Source of the DNA: an uncultured Collinsella sp.
Lineage (GTDB): Bacteria; Actinomycetota; Coriobacteriia; Coriobacteriales; Coriobacteriaceae
Reading direction: 5' to 3'
Assembly: GCA_937958315.1 (NCBI GenBank)
Contig: CALFGH010000149.1
Location: 1-48,127, forward strand
DNA: 48,127 nt
Shown here: positions 1 through 8,061 of the stretch, piece after piece
How the letters are laid out: each line of letters begins with the position of its first letter
Position numbering within the stretch: the stretch's first letter is position 1
Made by a program: the position numbers and the translations under genes
The notes under the pieces: model-generated
What the model was told of the DNA's origin: nothing
Databases searched by the model: none
The model's input: only the letters and a program-made list of their open reading frames with translations

Positions 1-34
1 GAGGTCAGAAGTTCAAATCTTCTAACGCCCACCA
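1..34 (+). tRNA. 3' end of a tRNA, 5' part outside the window
   Basis: Only the 3' part is present. A 5-bp T stem (7-11 with 19-23) closes a TTCAAAT loop, followed by the 3' acceptor strand 24-30, discriminator A31 and an encoded CCA at 32-34. The acceptor implies a 5' end of GGGCGTT. The anticodon lies outside the window, so the amino acid cannot be called. Confidence 0.9.
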
Positions 35-42
35 AATGTTCG

Positions 43-80
43 CAGCTCAGAGGCTATGTCCTCTGGGCTGTTTTGTTTTT
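43..80 (+). terminator. Intrinsic terminator after the tRNA
   Basis: A 10-bp stem (43-52 with 61-70, one G-T pair) with an 8-nt loop is followed directly by a T-rich tract from 71. It ends the tRNA transcript. Confidence 0.85.
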
Positions 81-396
81 TGCCACCAAGCGCGCCGCCA
101 AATAAGTCATCAAATATTGATCCAAGGTCCGTACGCGATGGTCTTTGTATCCCGTAGGGGTGCCGGCAGATTGCATGTGTCCTGGCCCATCATGACCGCA
201 ACATGTTGGTCAAGGACAATCTTTTGGATTCTTTTGGCGCGAGCAGCTTGGTTTTGGTGCTATTTGGCGGCGGCACGGTTGAGGGGGTTTCAAAACTGCT
301 GTGCAGGTAGTTGGGTTGATAACGTTTTAGCAGTCTGCCAAGAGGCCTTCATTTATAATGCGTCTGCAAATTGACCAATTGCTTTGACCTGCTGAA
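81..396. other. Intergenic stretch without a convincing gene
   Basis: About 315 bases between the tRNA terminator and the nrdD control region. Open frames here lack Shine-Dalgarno sites and resemble no family I know. The only suggestive piece is a 35-codon frame at 203-310, whose FGGGTVEGVSKLL segment faintly recalls the first helix of aquaporin/GlpF-type channels; see findings. Confidence 0.5.
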
Positions 397-444
397 ACAC
401 TATATGTTGTGTTTGACCTAAAAAAAGAATACAGGATATAGATG
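397..444 (+). promoter_or_regulatory. Tandem NrdR boxes over the nrdD promoter
   Basis: Box 1 (397-412, ACACTATATGTTGTGT) matches 15 of 16 positions of the known NrdR palindrome. Box 2 (429-444, ATACAGGATATAGATG) keeps 8 of its 10 core positions. Their starts are 32 bp apart, about three helical turns, which is the usual tandem arrangement. A possible -35 TTGACC (413-418) lies between them, and a weak -10 TATAGA (437-442, 18-nt spacer) falls inside box 2. Inference: NrdR with bound nucleotide represses nrdD here. The predicted leader to the start codon is about 220 nt, and I recognise no riboswitch in it. Confidence 0.75.
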
Positions 445-670
445 CCTCTTTGTCGTATGATAGATGGCGGACAGAGAACGAGAACCTTATTTGCCCCATT
501 ATTTGGATGGATCTTTGAGCCCCTTGATTGGCTGCGAGGATTGTCCGCATGAGGGCCTATGGTTATCGAAAACACAGATTGCGCGACGGCGCCGCAAGAC
601 AGGGTAAGCCCTGCCGGGCATCGTTTGGCTCTGAAGCGCAATGAGGCTACGATACGAAAGAGGCAAGAGG

Positions 671-2893
671 ATGAAGATCATCAAGCGCAGCGGCACCGAG
701 GTTACCTTTGACATCGATAAGATCGTCAATGCGATCCGCGCCGCAAACTTGGAGGTCGAGGAAGGCTCTCGCCTTACCGACCGCCAGGTGATCTATGCGG
801 CACAAAACGTCGCCGAGGCATGTGAGAAGGCCGGCCACACCGTATCGGTCGAGGAGATCCAGGATCTGGTCGAGGACGAGATTATGCGTCTCGACTGCTA
901 CGAGGTCGCTCGCCACTACATCATCTACCGCTATGTTCAGAGCCTGAAGCGCCAAAAGAACACGACCGATGACAAGATTCTGTCGCTGATTGAGTGCAAT
1001 AACGAAGAGGTCAAGCAGGAGAACTCCAACAAGAACCCGACTGTCAACTCCGTTCAGCGCGACTACATGGCCGGCGAGATTTCCAAGGACCTGACGCAGC
1101 GCGTGCTGCTGCCCCAGGAGATCGTGGATGCCCACAACGAGGGCCTGATTCACTTCCACGATTCGGACTACTTCGCCCAGCACATGCATAACTGTGACCT
1201 GGTGAACCTGGAGGATATGCTCCAGAATGGCACCGTTATCTCGGGCACGCTGATCGAGAAGCCGCACAGCTTTTCGACTGCTTGCAATATCGCGACGCAG
1301 ATCATCGCGCAGGTCGCCTCTTCCCAGTATGGCGGTCAGTCGATTTCGCTGACCCACCTGGCTCCGTTTGTCGAGGTGAGCCGTCAGAAGATTCGCGGCG
1401 AGGTTGCCCGCGAGCTCGAGGAGCTTGGCGTCTCTGCGTCTGCCGAGAAGGTCCGTGAGGTCGTTGAGGATCGTCTGCGTGACGAGATCCGTCGCGGCGT
1501 CCAGACGATTCAGTATCAGGTCGTGACCCTTATGACCACGAATGGCCAGGCGCCGTTCGTGACGGTCTTTATGTATCTCAATGAGGCCCGTACGCCCCAG
1601 GAGAAGCACGACCTTGCCATGATTGTGGAGGAGACGCTTCGTCAGCGCTATGAGGGCGTTAAGAACGAGGCTGGCGTGTGGATCACTCCGGCGTTCCCCA
1701 AGCTTATCTATGTGCTCGAGGACGATAACGTTTACGAGGATTCCCCGTACTTCTACCTGACTCAGCTGGCTGCGAAGTGCACCGCCAAGCGCATGGTGCC
1801 CGACTACATCTCCGAGAAAAAGATGCGTGAGCTCAAGCTGTCTAAGGGTGAGACCGCCGGCAATGGCGATTGCTACACCTGCATGGGTTGCCGCAGCTTC
1901 CTGACGCCCGACCGTTCGGGCAACGGCTTTAACAATGTTGCCAACGCGCTGAACTATGACCCGACCAAACCTAAGTACTATGGCCGCTTTAACCAGGGTG
2001 TTGTGACCATCAACCTGCCCGATGTCGCACTGAGCTCGCATCAGGACATGGACAAGTTCTGGAAGATCTTCGACGAGCGCCTTGAGCTGTGCCATCGTGC
2101 CCTGCTGTGCCGTCATGAGCGCCTGATGGGCACGCTTTCGGATGCCGCACCGATTCTGTGGCAGTACGGCGCCCTGGCGCGCCTTAAGAAGGGCGAGACG
2201 ATCGACAAACTGCTCGTGGGCGGCTATTCCACCATCAGCCTGGGGTATGCCGGTCTGTATGAGTGCGTCAAGTACATGACGGGCCACAGCCACACCGAGA
2301 AGGAAGGCACGCCGTTTGCCATGGCCGTCATGCAGCACATGAACGACAAATGCGCCGAGTGGAAGGCCGAAAGCGATATCGACTTCTCGCTGTACGGCAC
2401 CCCGCTTGAGTCGACGACCTACAAGTTCGCCAAGTGCCTGCAGCGTCGTTTTGGCATTATTCCGGGTGTGACGGACAAGGGCTACATTACCAACAGCTAC
2501 CACGTCCATGTGTCCGAGGAGATTGATGCTTTCGATAAGCTCAAGTTTGAGGGCATGTTCCAGCAGCTTTCGCCGGGCGGTGCCATCTCCTACGTCGAGG
2601 TTCCTAACATGCAGGACAACCTTAAGGCTGTCATTCGCGTGATGCAGTACATCTACGACAACATCATGTACGCCGAGCTCAACACCAAGAGCGATTACTG
2701 CCAGGTGTGCGGCTACGATGGCGAGATCAAGATTGTCGAGGATGACGGCAAGCTGGTGTGGGAGTGCCCCAATTGCGGCAACCGCGATCAGGAGAAGATG
2801 AATGTCGCCCGTCGTACGTGCGGCTACATCGGTACTCAATTCTGGAACCAGGGTCGAACCGAGGAGATCCGCGACCGCGTGCTGCATCTCTAA
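671..2893 (+). CDS. nrdD: Anaerobic (class III) ribonucleoside-triphosphate reductase
   Basis: Cytoplasmic glycyl-radical enzyme that reduces ribonucleoside triphosphates to deoxynucleotides without oxygen. The 740-residue protein begins with an ATP-cone (about residues 1-95, MKIIKRSGTEVTFDIDKIVN), then the catalytic barrel with the Cys-rich segment NGDCYTCMGCRSF. A zinc site follows (C677, C680, C699, C702), and the radical motif is RRTCGYIG, with G718 the probable radical glycine. The start at 671 is chosen because AAAGAGG (657-663) sits 7 nt upstream; an in-frame ATG at 641 lacks such a site. It works with the activase NrdG downstream and is probably NrdR-regulated. Confidence 0.97.
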   Translation: MKIIKRSGTEVTFDIDKIVNAIRAANLEVEEGSRLTDRQVIYAAQNVAEACEKAGHTVSVEEIQDLVEDEIMRLDCYEVARHYIIYRYVQSLKRQKNTTDDKILSLIECNNEEVKQENSNKNPTVNSVQRDYMAGEISKDLTQRVLLPQEIVDAHNEGLIHFHDSDYFAQHMHNCDLVNLEDMLQNGTVISGTLIEKPHSFSTACNIATQIIAQVASSQYGGQSISLTHLAPFVEVSRQKIRGEVARELEELGVSASAEKVREVVEDRLRDEIRRGVQTIQYQVVTLMTTNGQAPFVTVFMYLNEARTPQEKHDLAMIVEETLRQRYEGVKNEAGVWITPAFPKLIYVLEDDNVYEDSPYFYLTQLAAKCTAKRMVPDYISEKKMRELKLSKGETAGNGDCYTCMGCRSFLTPDRSGNGFNNVANALNYDPTKPKYYGRFNQGVVTINLPDVALSSHQDMDKFWKIFDERLELCHRALLCRHERLMGTLSDAAPILWQYGALARLKKGETIDKLLVGGYSTISLGYAGLYECVKYMTGHSHTEKEGTPFAMAVMQHMNDKCAEWKAESDIDFSLYGTPLESTTYKFAKCLQRRFGIIPGVTDKGYITNSYHVHVSEEIDAFDKLKFEGMFQQLSPGGAISYVEVPNMQDNLKAVIRVMQYIYDNIMYAELNTKSDYCQVCGYDGEIKIVEDDGKLVWECPNCGNRDQEKMNVARRTCGYIGTQFWNQGRTEEIRDRVLHL

Positions 2894-2907
2894 TAACCAT
2901 CCCAAGC

Positions 2908-3039
2908 TGCCCCGTAGCGAGGCCCCGGACCTTTACTCGCTATTTCGGACAGTCCTGGCTCACGACGGAGGCGCCACTGGCGCCTCCTGTTCGTGCGGAA
3001 CTCATATCGAGCAAAGGTCCGGGGCCTCGCTACGGGGCA
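2908..3039. repeat. 132-bp nested palindrome between nrdD and nrdG
   Basis: Arms 2908-2939 and 3008-3039 are 32-bp inverted repeats with one mismatch. A second perfect hairpin lies inside (2967-2975 with 2979-2987, 3-nt loop). It encodes no plausible protein and no T tract follows the outer arm, so it is not a classic terminator. It could be a palindromic intergenic repeat, a small non-autonomous element, or an mRNA processing or stabilising structure between nrdD and nrdG. Confidence 0.8.
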
Positions 3040-3220
3040 GTCAAGTTGACGTAGCTGAGATGCATCATGCGGTCTGCTCACTCCTCGAAGTTCTTAGCGG
3101 AAATAATTCGAGCTGCAGATACGATTTACTTGCGATGGCGGTTGAGCCGCAACCCAGTTTTTATTAGACCTCGAACCCTATACTCGATGTTCGCTTCGTT
3201 CATTGAGTTACCTTTTGCAT

Positions 3221-3304
3221 GAGGCCGGGACATATCGTCCCGCCCGCAGTTTCGCAGGCCGAAGGCCGAGAATGTTTGAGGACGGGACGATATGTCCCGG
3301 CCTC
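3221..3304. repeat. Perfect 22-bp inverted repeat abutting the nrdG ribosome site
   Basis: Arms 3221-3242 and 3283-3304 are perfectly complementary over 22 bp. The 40-nt interior holds a GGCC-GAA-GGCC hairpin (3257-3267). The right arm ends 2 nt before the nrdG Shine-Dalgarno AGGAGAG (3307-3313), so the folded RNA would place a long helix directly against the initiation site. Its role is unknown. Confidence 0.85.
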
Positions 3305-3319
3305 CCAGGAGAGTTACCT

Positions 3320-3901
3320 ATGAACTACGCGAACATTAAGTATTTCGACATTGCTGATGGGGAAGGTGTTCGTACTTCTCTGTTTGTGAGTGGGTGCCGT
3401 CGTGGGTGCAAGAATTGCTTTAACTCCGTCGCGTGGGACTTTGCCGCGGGTGAACCGTTCGACCGTGCCGTCGAGGACAAGATTATCGAGAGTCTCGACC
3501 ATCCCTTTATCGATGGTCTGACGATTCTGGGCGGGGAGCCCATGGAACCCGAGAACCAGGCAGGGCTCGTTGAGTTTGTCGAGCGTGTTCGTGCGACTTA
3601 TCCCGTGGAGTCGGGGAAGACTATTTGGTGCTTTACCGGCGACGTGCTCGAGGAGCTTATGCCGGGCGGTCGTCACCATACCGAGGTGACGGACCGTATC
3701 CTTGCCTGCCTCGATATGTTGGTGGACGGCCCGTTCGTTCAAGACCTGTACGATATCTCCTTGCGTTTTAGGGGTTCGAGTAATCAGCGGGTGATCGACA
3801 TGAACGCCACGCGCACTCGTGCCGCGCGCGAGGGCGTTTCGCTTTGCGACGCTGTGGAACTTTGGCGGGACGATCCGGTCTATTCGACCCATACTATGTA
3901 G
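3320..3901 (+). CDS. nrdG: Anaerobic ribonucleotide reductase activating protein
   Basis: Radical-SAM activase that makes the glycyl radical on NrdD. The 193-residue protein has its 4Fe-4S motif near the N terminus: C26, C30 and C33 in SGCRRGCKNCFN (CxxxCxxC). LGGEPM follows, matching the GGE motif of radical-SAM enzymes. The start is set by AGGAGAG 6 nt upstream of the ATG; an upstream in-frame extension would run through the inverted repeat. The gap to nrdD is 426 bp and filled by two large palindromes, so co-transcription is likely but the structure may modulate the ratio. Confidence 0.96.
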   Translation: MNYANIKYFDIADGEGVRTSLFVSGCRRGCKNCFNSVAWDFAAGEPFDRAVEDKIIESLDHPFIDGLTILGGEPMEPENQAGLVEFVERVRATYPVESGKTIWCFTGDVLEELMPGGRHHTEVTDRILACLDMLVDGPFVQDLYDISLRFRGSSNQRVIDMNATRTRAAREGVSLCDAVELWRDDPVYSTHTM

Positions 3902-3967
3902 CTTGTGGCCGATGCCGGAGGGCGTGGTACCATAGCGCGAACGCAAAATCGGAAAAGTGAGGCCCAG

Positions 3968-4525
3968 ATGGTCGATCAGGAAAAAGTTGAGGCCGCCATA
4001 AGGCTGTTGCTTGAGGGCATAGGCGAGGACCCAACTCGTGAGGGCCTGCTGGAAACGCCGGCACGCGTCGCCCGTATGTATGGCGAGATTGCCGGCGGCA
4101 TGGATCAGAGCGCCGAGGAGCACCTGTCCAAAACCTTTGCCGTCGCTTCGAACGATTTGGTTATCGAGCGCGACATTACGTTTTACTCGCTGTGCGAGCA
4201 CCATCTGCTGCCGTTTTATGGCAAGGCTGCGATCGGCTATATCCCTAACGGTCGTGTGGCGGGTTTGTCTAAGCTTGCCCGCACGGTTGAGGTCTATGCC
4301 CGTCGACTGCAGCTGCAGGAGCAGCTGTGTGCACAGGTTGCCGATGCCCTCATGGATTATCTTGCTCCCCAAGGAGCGATCGTACTGATGGAAGCCGAGC
4401 ATATGTGCATGACCATGCGCGGCGTGCAAAAGCCCGGTACCAAGACCGTAACGCTTGCTCGTCGCGGTGTCTTTGAGACCGATCCATCGCTCGAGGAGCG
4501 ATTCTTTAGGATGCTGGGCCGCTAA
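3968..4525 (+). CDS. folE: GTP cyclohydrolase I
   Basis: Converts GTP to 7,8-dihydroneopterin triphosphate, the first step of folate synthesis. The 185-residue protein has the usual length of the single-domain enzyme. Zinc ligands are visible as C76 and H79 in the CEHHLLPF motif and a Cys near residue 147 in MCMTMRG. The start at 3968 follows a GTGAGG site; a longer in-frame frame from 3905 begins with non-conserved residues. It is followed after 2 nt by the HD-domain gene and then folB, forming a folate operon. Confidence 0.95.
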   Translation: MVDQEKVEAAIRLLLEGIGEDPTREGLLETPARVARMYGEIAGGMDQSAEEHLSKTFAVASNDLVIERDITFYSLCEHHLLPFYGKAAIGYIPNGRVAGLSKLARTVEVYARRLQLQEQLCAQVADALMDYLAPQGAIVLMEAEHMCMTMRGVQKPGTKTVTLARRGVFETDPSLEERFFRMLGR

Positions 4526-4527
4526 CC

Positions 4528-5109
4528 ATGAGAGTCGTCAACGACTTTGCATCGAAGACCGATGAGGGGACGCCGCGTCGCGGCTTTATGGCTTCGGGCC
4601 TGACTCCCTTTGGTGCCATGCCTCGCATTGATTACATCTGTGCCAACGGGTTGTTCCGGCGGCACCTGGGCAACATTGCACAGCTGGAATCGGGGCGCAT
4701 CTTTTGCCGCCACGGTATTGACCATCTGCTGGATGTCGCGCGCATTATGTGGATTAAGAATCTTGAGGAGCAGCTCGGATTTGACCGCGAGGTCATCTAC
4801 GCCACGGCACTTCTTCACGATATCGGCAAAGATGAACAGTATGAATCGGGTATATCCCATGATGTTGCAAGCGAACGCGTCGCTGATGCGATTCTCGGCG
4901 GCATGCCCGATGACGTGGCGTTTGAGCCGGCAGATGCCGCAGCCATTAAGACGGCCATCCTGGGCCATCGAAAGCTGCGCGTGAACAGTCAACCGCTCGA
5001 GCGTCTGCTCTATGCGGCCGACAAGGCCTCGCGAGCCTGCTTTGCATGCCCCGCGCGCAATGCTTGCAACTGGAGCGATGATAAAAAGAACCTGTCGATT
5101 CGCGTGTAG
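4528..5109 (+). CDS. HD-domain phosphohydrolase in the folate operon
   Basis: A 193-residue soluble protein with an HD-domain metal site: H in RHGIDH and the pair in ALLHDIGKDE, followed by a conserved HRK segment. A C-terminal Cys cluster (ACFACPARNAC) could be a small metal site. It starts 2 nt after the folE stop with a weak ribosome site, which suggests translational coupling. HD proteins also occur between folE and other folate genes in Clostridia. Inference: it may dephosphorylate dihydroneopterin triphosphate, a step with no other candidate here. In-frame ATGs at 4588 and 4618 are alternative starts. Confidence 0.75.
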   Translation: MRVVNDFASKTDEGTPRRGFMASGLTPFGAMPRIDYICANGLFRRHLGNIAQLESGRIFCRHGIDHLLDVARIMWIKNLEEQLGFDREVIYATALLHDIGKDEQYESGISHDVASERVADAILGGMPDDVAFEPADAAAIKTAILGHRKLRVNSQPLERLLYAADKASRACFACPARNACNWSDDKKNLSIRV

Positions 5110-5152
5110 TTAGTTTGCGCGGTCGGGGTTCTAAACGAAGGAGACGATCGCG

Positions 5153-5638
5153 ATGAGCAACAAGAAACTGCCCGAGAATGCAACCAAGACTGAAGGCGCC
5201 GAGCTCGCCCGCCGTGGAAGGGGCGAAATATCCACCGCAACGGCGGTGCCCCACGTGAGCTATGACGATCTGCGCCATGCCGACCGCATTACTATCGACG
5301 GTCTCGAGGTCTTTGCCAATCACGGCGTGTATCCCGAAGAGAACGCGCTGGGCCAGAAGTTCATCGTGTCCTTGGTGCTCTATGCCGACCTGCGCGCAGC
5401 GGGGGAGCACGATAACCTGGACGCCTCGATTGACTACGGCTCGGTGTGCCACGATGTCGATGGCTATCTGCGCGAGCATACGTTTAAACTCATCGAGGCC
5501 GCAGCCGAGGGTGTGGCCCAGATGCTGTTGCGTCGTTATCCCTTGCTGCTTGGTGTGCGCATAAAGCTCGATAAGCCGTGGGCGCCCGTCGGTCTTCCCT
5601 TGACAAGCTGCGGTGTCGAGATCGAGCGCGTGCGCTAA
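5153..5638 (+). CDS. folB: Dihydroneopterin aldolase
   Basis: Cleaves dihydroneopterin to 6-hydroxymethyl-dihydropterin and glycolaldehyde in folate synthesis. The FolB fold spans roughly residues 45-161: RITIDGLEVFANHGVYPEEN with the catalytic-type Glu, IDYGSV with the substrate Tyr, and IKLDKPWAP with the conserved Lys. The first ~45 residues are a polar extension absent from the usual ~120-residue enzyme. AAGGAGA lies upstream of the ATG. folK and folP are not in the window, so the later steps must be encoded elsewhere. Confidence 0.9.
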   Translation: MSNKKLPENATKTEGAELARRGRGEISTATAVPHVSYDDLRHADRITIDGLEVFANHGVYPEENALGQKFIVSLVLYADLRAAGEHDNLDASIDYGSVCHDVDGYLREHTFKLIEAAAEGVAQMLLRRYPLLLGVRIKLDKPWAPVGLPLTSCGVEIERVR

Positions 5639-5644
5639 CCGGTT

Positions 5645-6421
5645 CTAATACGTCTCTATGGGTGGCTGCTTGAGCCGCTGCGACAGCGCTCTATTGTTGG
5701 GGCAGTACGTGTCGAGCAGGGCGTGAAACCGCTGATTGTGGCTTGGCTCGAGCAAGTGGACGAGCTCGTGGGCGACAACCATGTCGAGGCATTCGACGGG
5801 GTAGCCGGCAAGTTCTCGTGCGATGCGAATGGCGCCGGATTTGGGCGTGCACGAGCCCCAACGCGTTTTCATGCTGCGTACGGAAACGCGGGAAACGGAG
5901 ACGCCCATTGCGATTTCGTACGCGTGCAAAATATCGCGCAGCGCCGATGTGACCTCGGACGTATAGAGCTGGTCGATGTGGGCTTGGAGCTCGTCGGACG
6001 TTAGACCGTCGAGGATTGCGAGCCGCTTGGCCTGTGGGCCTCCGTTCGATTCGTCGGTACCCATAAAACTTGCGAAGGTGGCCTGTTTGGGTCGCGGTGC
6101 GGGTGACGCAAAGTTGTGATCGAGTGCGTCCTGTACCGTGATGGGCATGCCCCAAAGCGCAATGATGGACGAGGGGCTGAGTGGCTCTCGTGACGTTGCC
6201 TGACGTTGCTCACGCTGGGCAAGTCGGCCGATAATCCAGGCGTTGTTGCGCTTCACAAACGCTTCGATACGCTCGCGGCTGGCGCCGAGCGGTGCGCTGG
6301 CGTGGACCTCACCGCTCGATGTGACGCGCAGGTTGAAGTTCTTGACGCGCTTTTTGGTAACGACGACGGGGATGGGCATCCCATCCGGTCGGGGTAGGAA
6401 AATCGTAAATTGCTGCGTCAA
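5645..6421 (-). CDS. YgjP/SprT-like zinc metallopeptidase (DUF45)
   Basis: A 258-residue protein of the YgjP-like (DUF45) family. Near the C terminus it has VVAHELVHLLEPSHNQRF, holding the HExxH zinc motif and the downstream His typical of the family. The N-terminal part (RVKNFNLRVTSSGEVHASAP) matches the family's beta-rich domain. The start is a TTG, supported by GAAGGAT about 6 nt upstream on the minus strand. Substrates of this family are unknown. It converges with folB, leaving only 6 nt between the stops. Confidence 0.88.
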   Translation of the reverse strand: MTQQFTIFLPRPDGMPIPVVVTKKRVKNFNLRVTSSGEVHASAPLGASRERIEAFVKRNNAWIIGRLAQREQRQATSREPLSPSSIIALWGMPITVQDALDHNFASPAPRPKQATFASFMGTDESNGGPQAKRLAILDGLTSDELQAHIDQLYTSEVTSALRDILHAYEIAMGVSVSRVSVRSMKTRWGSCTPKSGAIRIARELAGYPVECLDMVVAHELVHLLEPSHNQRFHALLDTYCPNNRALSQRLKQPPIETY

Positions 6422-6445
6422 AAGTTATCCTTCAAATTGGGGACG

Positions 6446-6477
6446 GGCCGGCATGTCGACCGCTCGGCATGCCGGCC
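6446..6477 (-). terminator. Hairpin after the dipeptidase gene
   Basis: A perfect 10-bp stem (6446-6455 with 6468-6477) lies between the M19 dipeptidase stop and the YgjP-like gene. It lacks a clear T tract on the minus strand, so it may be a weak terminator or an mRNA 3' stabiliser. Confidence 0.5.
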
Positions 6478-6495
6478 TGCTCAAGGGATGTGAAA

Positions 6496-7509
6496 TTAAT
6501 AACGCTCAAAGAAGGCAAGCGCGTTGTCGCTGCAGAGCTTCTGCATCACGGTCTTGCCAAAGTGCTTGGAGAGCATGTTCTGGAACTCGGGCATCTTGCT
6601 GGCATCGGAGAGGAAGTCGGGTACCTTGGCGCCGTCCCAGTCGCCGCCGAGCGCGATGACATCTTCGCCGCCCAGGTCGAGCCAGTGTTCGATATGGGCT
6701 GCCAGCTGGTCGAAGGTGACATCTGCGGCGGTCTCGTCGGTTGCTTCGTTGGAGAGGAATTCGCTGCAGTAGTTGAGGCCGACGATGCCGCCTATGTCGC
6801 GAATGGTGCGGAACTGGTCGTCGGTGAGGTTGCGCTTGACGCCGCAAACCGCGCGGGAGTTGGAGTGGCTGGCGACGAAGGGGCGCGTGGCGTGGGCGAC
6901 AACCTCGTCAAAGCACTCGTCGTTGAGGTGGGAGACGTCGAGCACCATGCCGACGCGTTCCATCTGCGTAAGCGCCTCGATGCCGGCGGCGGTGAGGCCG
7001 GCGTGGGTGTCGTGGCCGCTCGCGAGCGGTCCCTGCGCGTTCCAGCTGAGCGATGACATGAGAACGCCCAGGCTCTTGAGCACCTCGATCAGCGCGAGGT
7101 CCTCGGCAAAGAACGTGGCGTTTTCGATGGTGTGGATGCAGGCAACCTTGCCGTCCTTGAGTGCAGGGCGAATGTCAGCGGCGCTGCGCACGTTGACCAT
7201 GCGGTCGTGGTTGAGCATGGCCTGGCCGCTCATGTGCGCCATGATCTGCGCTTGGAAGCGCGCGGCGTGGGCGGTGGGAATCTCGTCGGGGACAAACGTG
7301 GCGAAGCACTGTGCCCACGGCGTGTTGCCGATCTTTGCGAGCGAGATGGCGCAGGCGTTGCCCTCGATGAGGTCGAAATCCTGCGGATGCGTTTCGTCGC
7401 CGGGGAAATAACCGTCGGTGCCGGCGGTAAAGCGCAGGTCGAGATCGAGCGTGGCCCAGCCGATGCGGTCGGCGGTGTCGCAGTGCAAGTCAAATACGGG
7501 ATATGCCAT
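6496..7509 (-). CDS. Membrane-dipeptidase family (M19) zinc dipeptidase
   Basis: A 337-residue hydrolase of peptidase family M19 (renal dipeptidase), which cleaves dipeptides using two zinc ions. The N terminus MAYPVFDLHCDT carries the HxD metal motif. Later segments include VLDVSHLNDE and PFVASHSNSR with conserved His residues, and GGDWDG near the C terminus. No signal peptide is visible, so it is probably cytoplasmic. The start is chosen for the GGAGGAAC site just upstream; an extension to 7539 has no support. It probably takes part in peptide or peptidoglycan-fragment catabolism. Confidence 0.92.
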   Translation of the reverse strand: MAYPVFDLHCDTADRIGWATLDLDLRFTAGTDGYFPGDETHPQDFDLIEGNACAISLAKIGNTPWAQCFATFVPDEIPTAHAARFQAQIMAHMSGQAMLNHDRMVNVRSAADIRPALKDGKVACIHTIENATFFAEDLALIEVLKSLGVLMSSLSWNAQGPLASGHDTHAGLTAAGIEALTQMERVGMVLDVSHLNDECFDEVVAHATRPFVASHSNSRAVCGVKRNLTDDQFRTIRDIGGIVGLNYCSEFLSNEATDETAADVTFDQLAAHIEHWLDLGGEDVIALGGDWDGAKVPDFLSDASKMPEFQNMLSKHFGKTVMQKLCSDNALAFFERY

Positions 7510-7629
7510 GGTTCCTCCGGTTGCAGCGTTTCTTTGCAAACTGTCTTTGAATTGTATGACTAGGGTATAGTTAGCGCCATATGTTCATGGCGGCCCGCGT
7601 TGTGCGCCGCCCTTATTACGGAGGTTACC

Positions 7630-8058
7630 ATGTCCAACAAGGGCAAGAAGGTCAAGACCCATTATCGCGGCACGCTCGACGACGGCACGCAGTTCGATAG
7701 CTCCTACGATCGCGGTGAGCCGCTGGAGTTCACCTGCGGTGCCGGTCAGATGATCAAGGGCTTCGATGCCGCCGTTATCGATATGCAGGTGGGCGAGAAG
7801 AAGTCCGTACACATTCCTGCGGCCGATGCCTACGGTGAGCACAATCCCGAGATGGTTATCACCTTCCCGGCCGAGCAGGTTCCCAACATCGAGCAGATCG
7901 AGAAGGGCATGAAGCTCTTCCTGTCCACGCCGAGCGGCATGCCTGTCCCCGCCGTCGTCATGGACGTGACGCCCGAGGCCGTGACGCTCGACGCCAATCA
8001 CGAGCTCGCCGGCAAGGATCTCAACTTTGATATCGAGCTCGTCGAGGTCGAGGACTAG
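7630..8058 (+). CDS. slyD: SlyD-type FKBP peptidyl-prolyl isomerase
   Basis: A 142-residue cytoplasmic FKBP with the SlyD layout. An FKBP half (VKTHYRGTLDDGTQFDSS) is interrupted by an insert-in-flap chaperone domain (about residues 70-120), ending with LAGKDLNFDIELVEVED. SlyD proteins catalyse proline isomerisation and in enterobacteria bind nickel through a His/Cys-rich tail; this one has no such tail. The ATG follows ACGGAGGT. A UreE-like gene begins 3 nt after the stop, suggesting a joint role in metal-centre assembly (inference). Confidence 0.92.
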   Translation: MSNKGKKVKTHYRGTLDDGTQFDSSYDRGEPLEFTCGAGQMIKGFDAAVIDMQVGEKKSVHIPAADAYGEHNPEMVITFPAEQVPNIEQIEKGMKLFLSTPSGMPVPAVVMDVTPEAVTLDANHELAGKDLNFDIELVEVED

Positions 8059-8061
8059 TTG

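Noticed and set aside
36..374. A 112-codon open frame after the tRNA
   Set aside because: It starts inside the tRNA terminator, has no ribosome site and has an unlikely composition.
445..670. Riboswitch in the nrdD leader
   Set aside because: I compared it by eye with cobalamin and other riboswitch cores and found no conserved boxes; only ordinary hairpins are possible.
647..2905. A 752-codon open frame antisense to nrdD
   Set aside because: It mirrors nrdD codon by codon, a common effect of G+C-rich codon bias. It has no ribosome site or family motifs, while nrdD is unmistakable.
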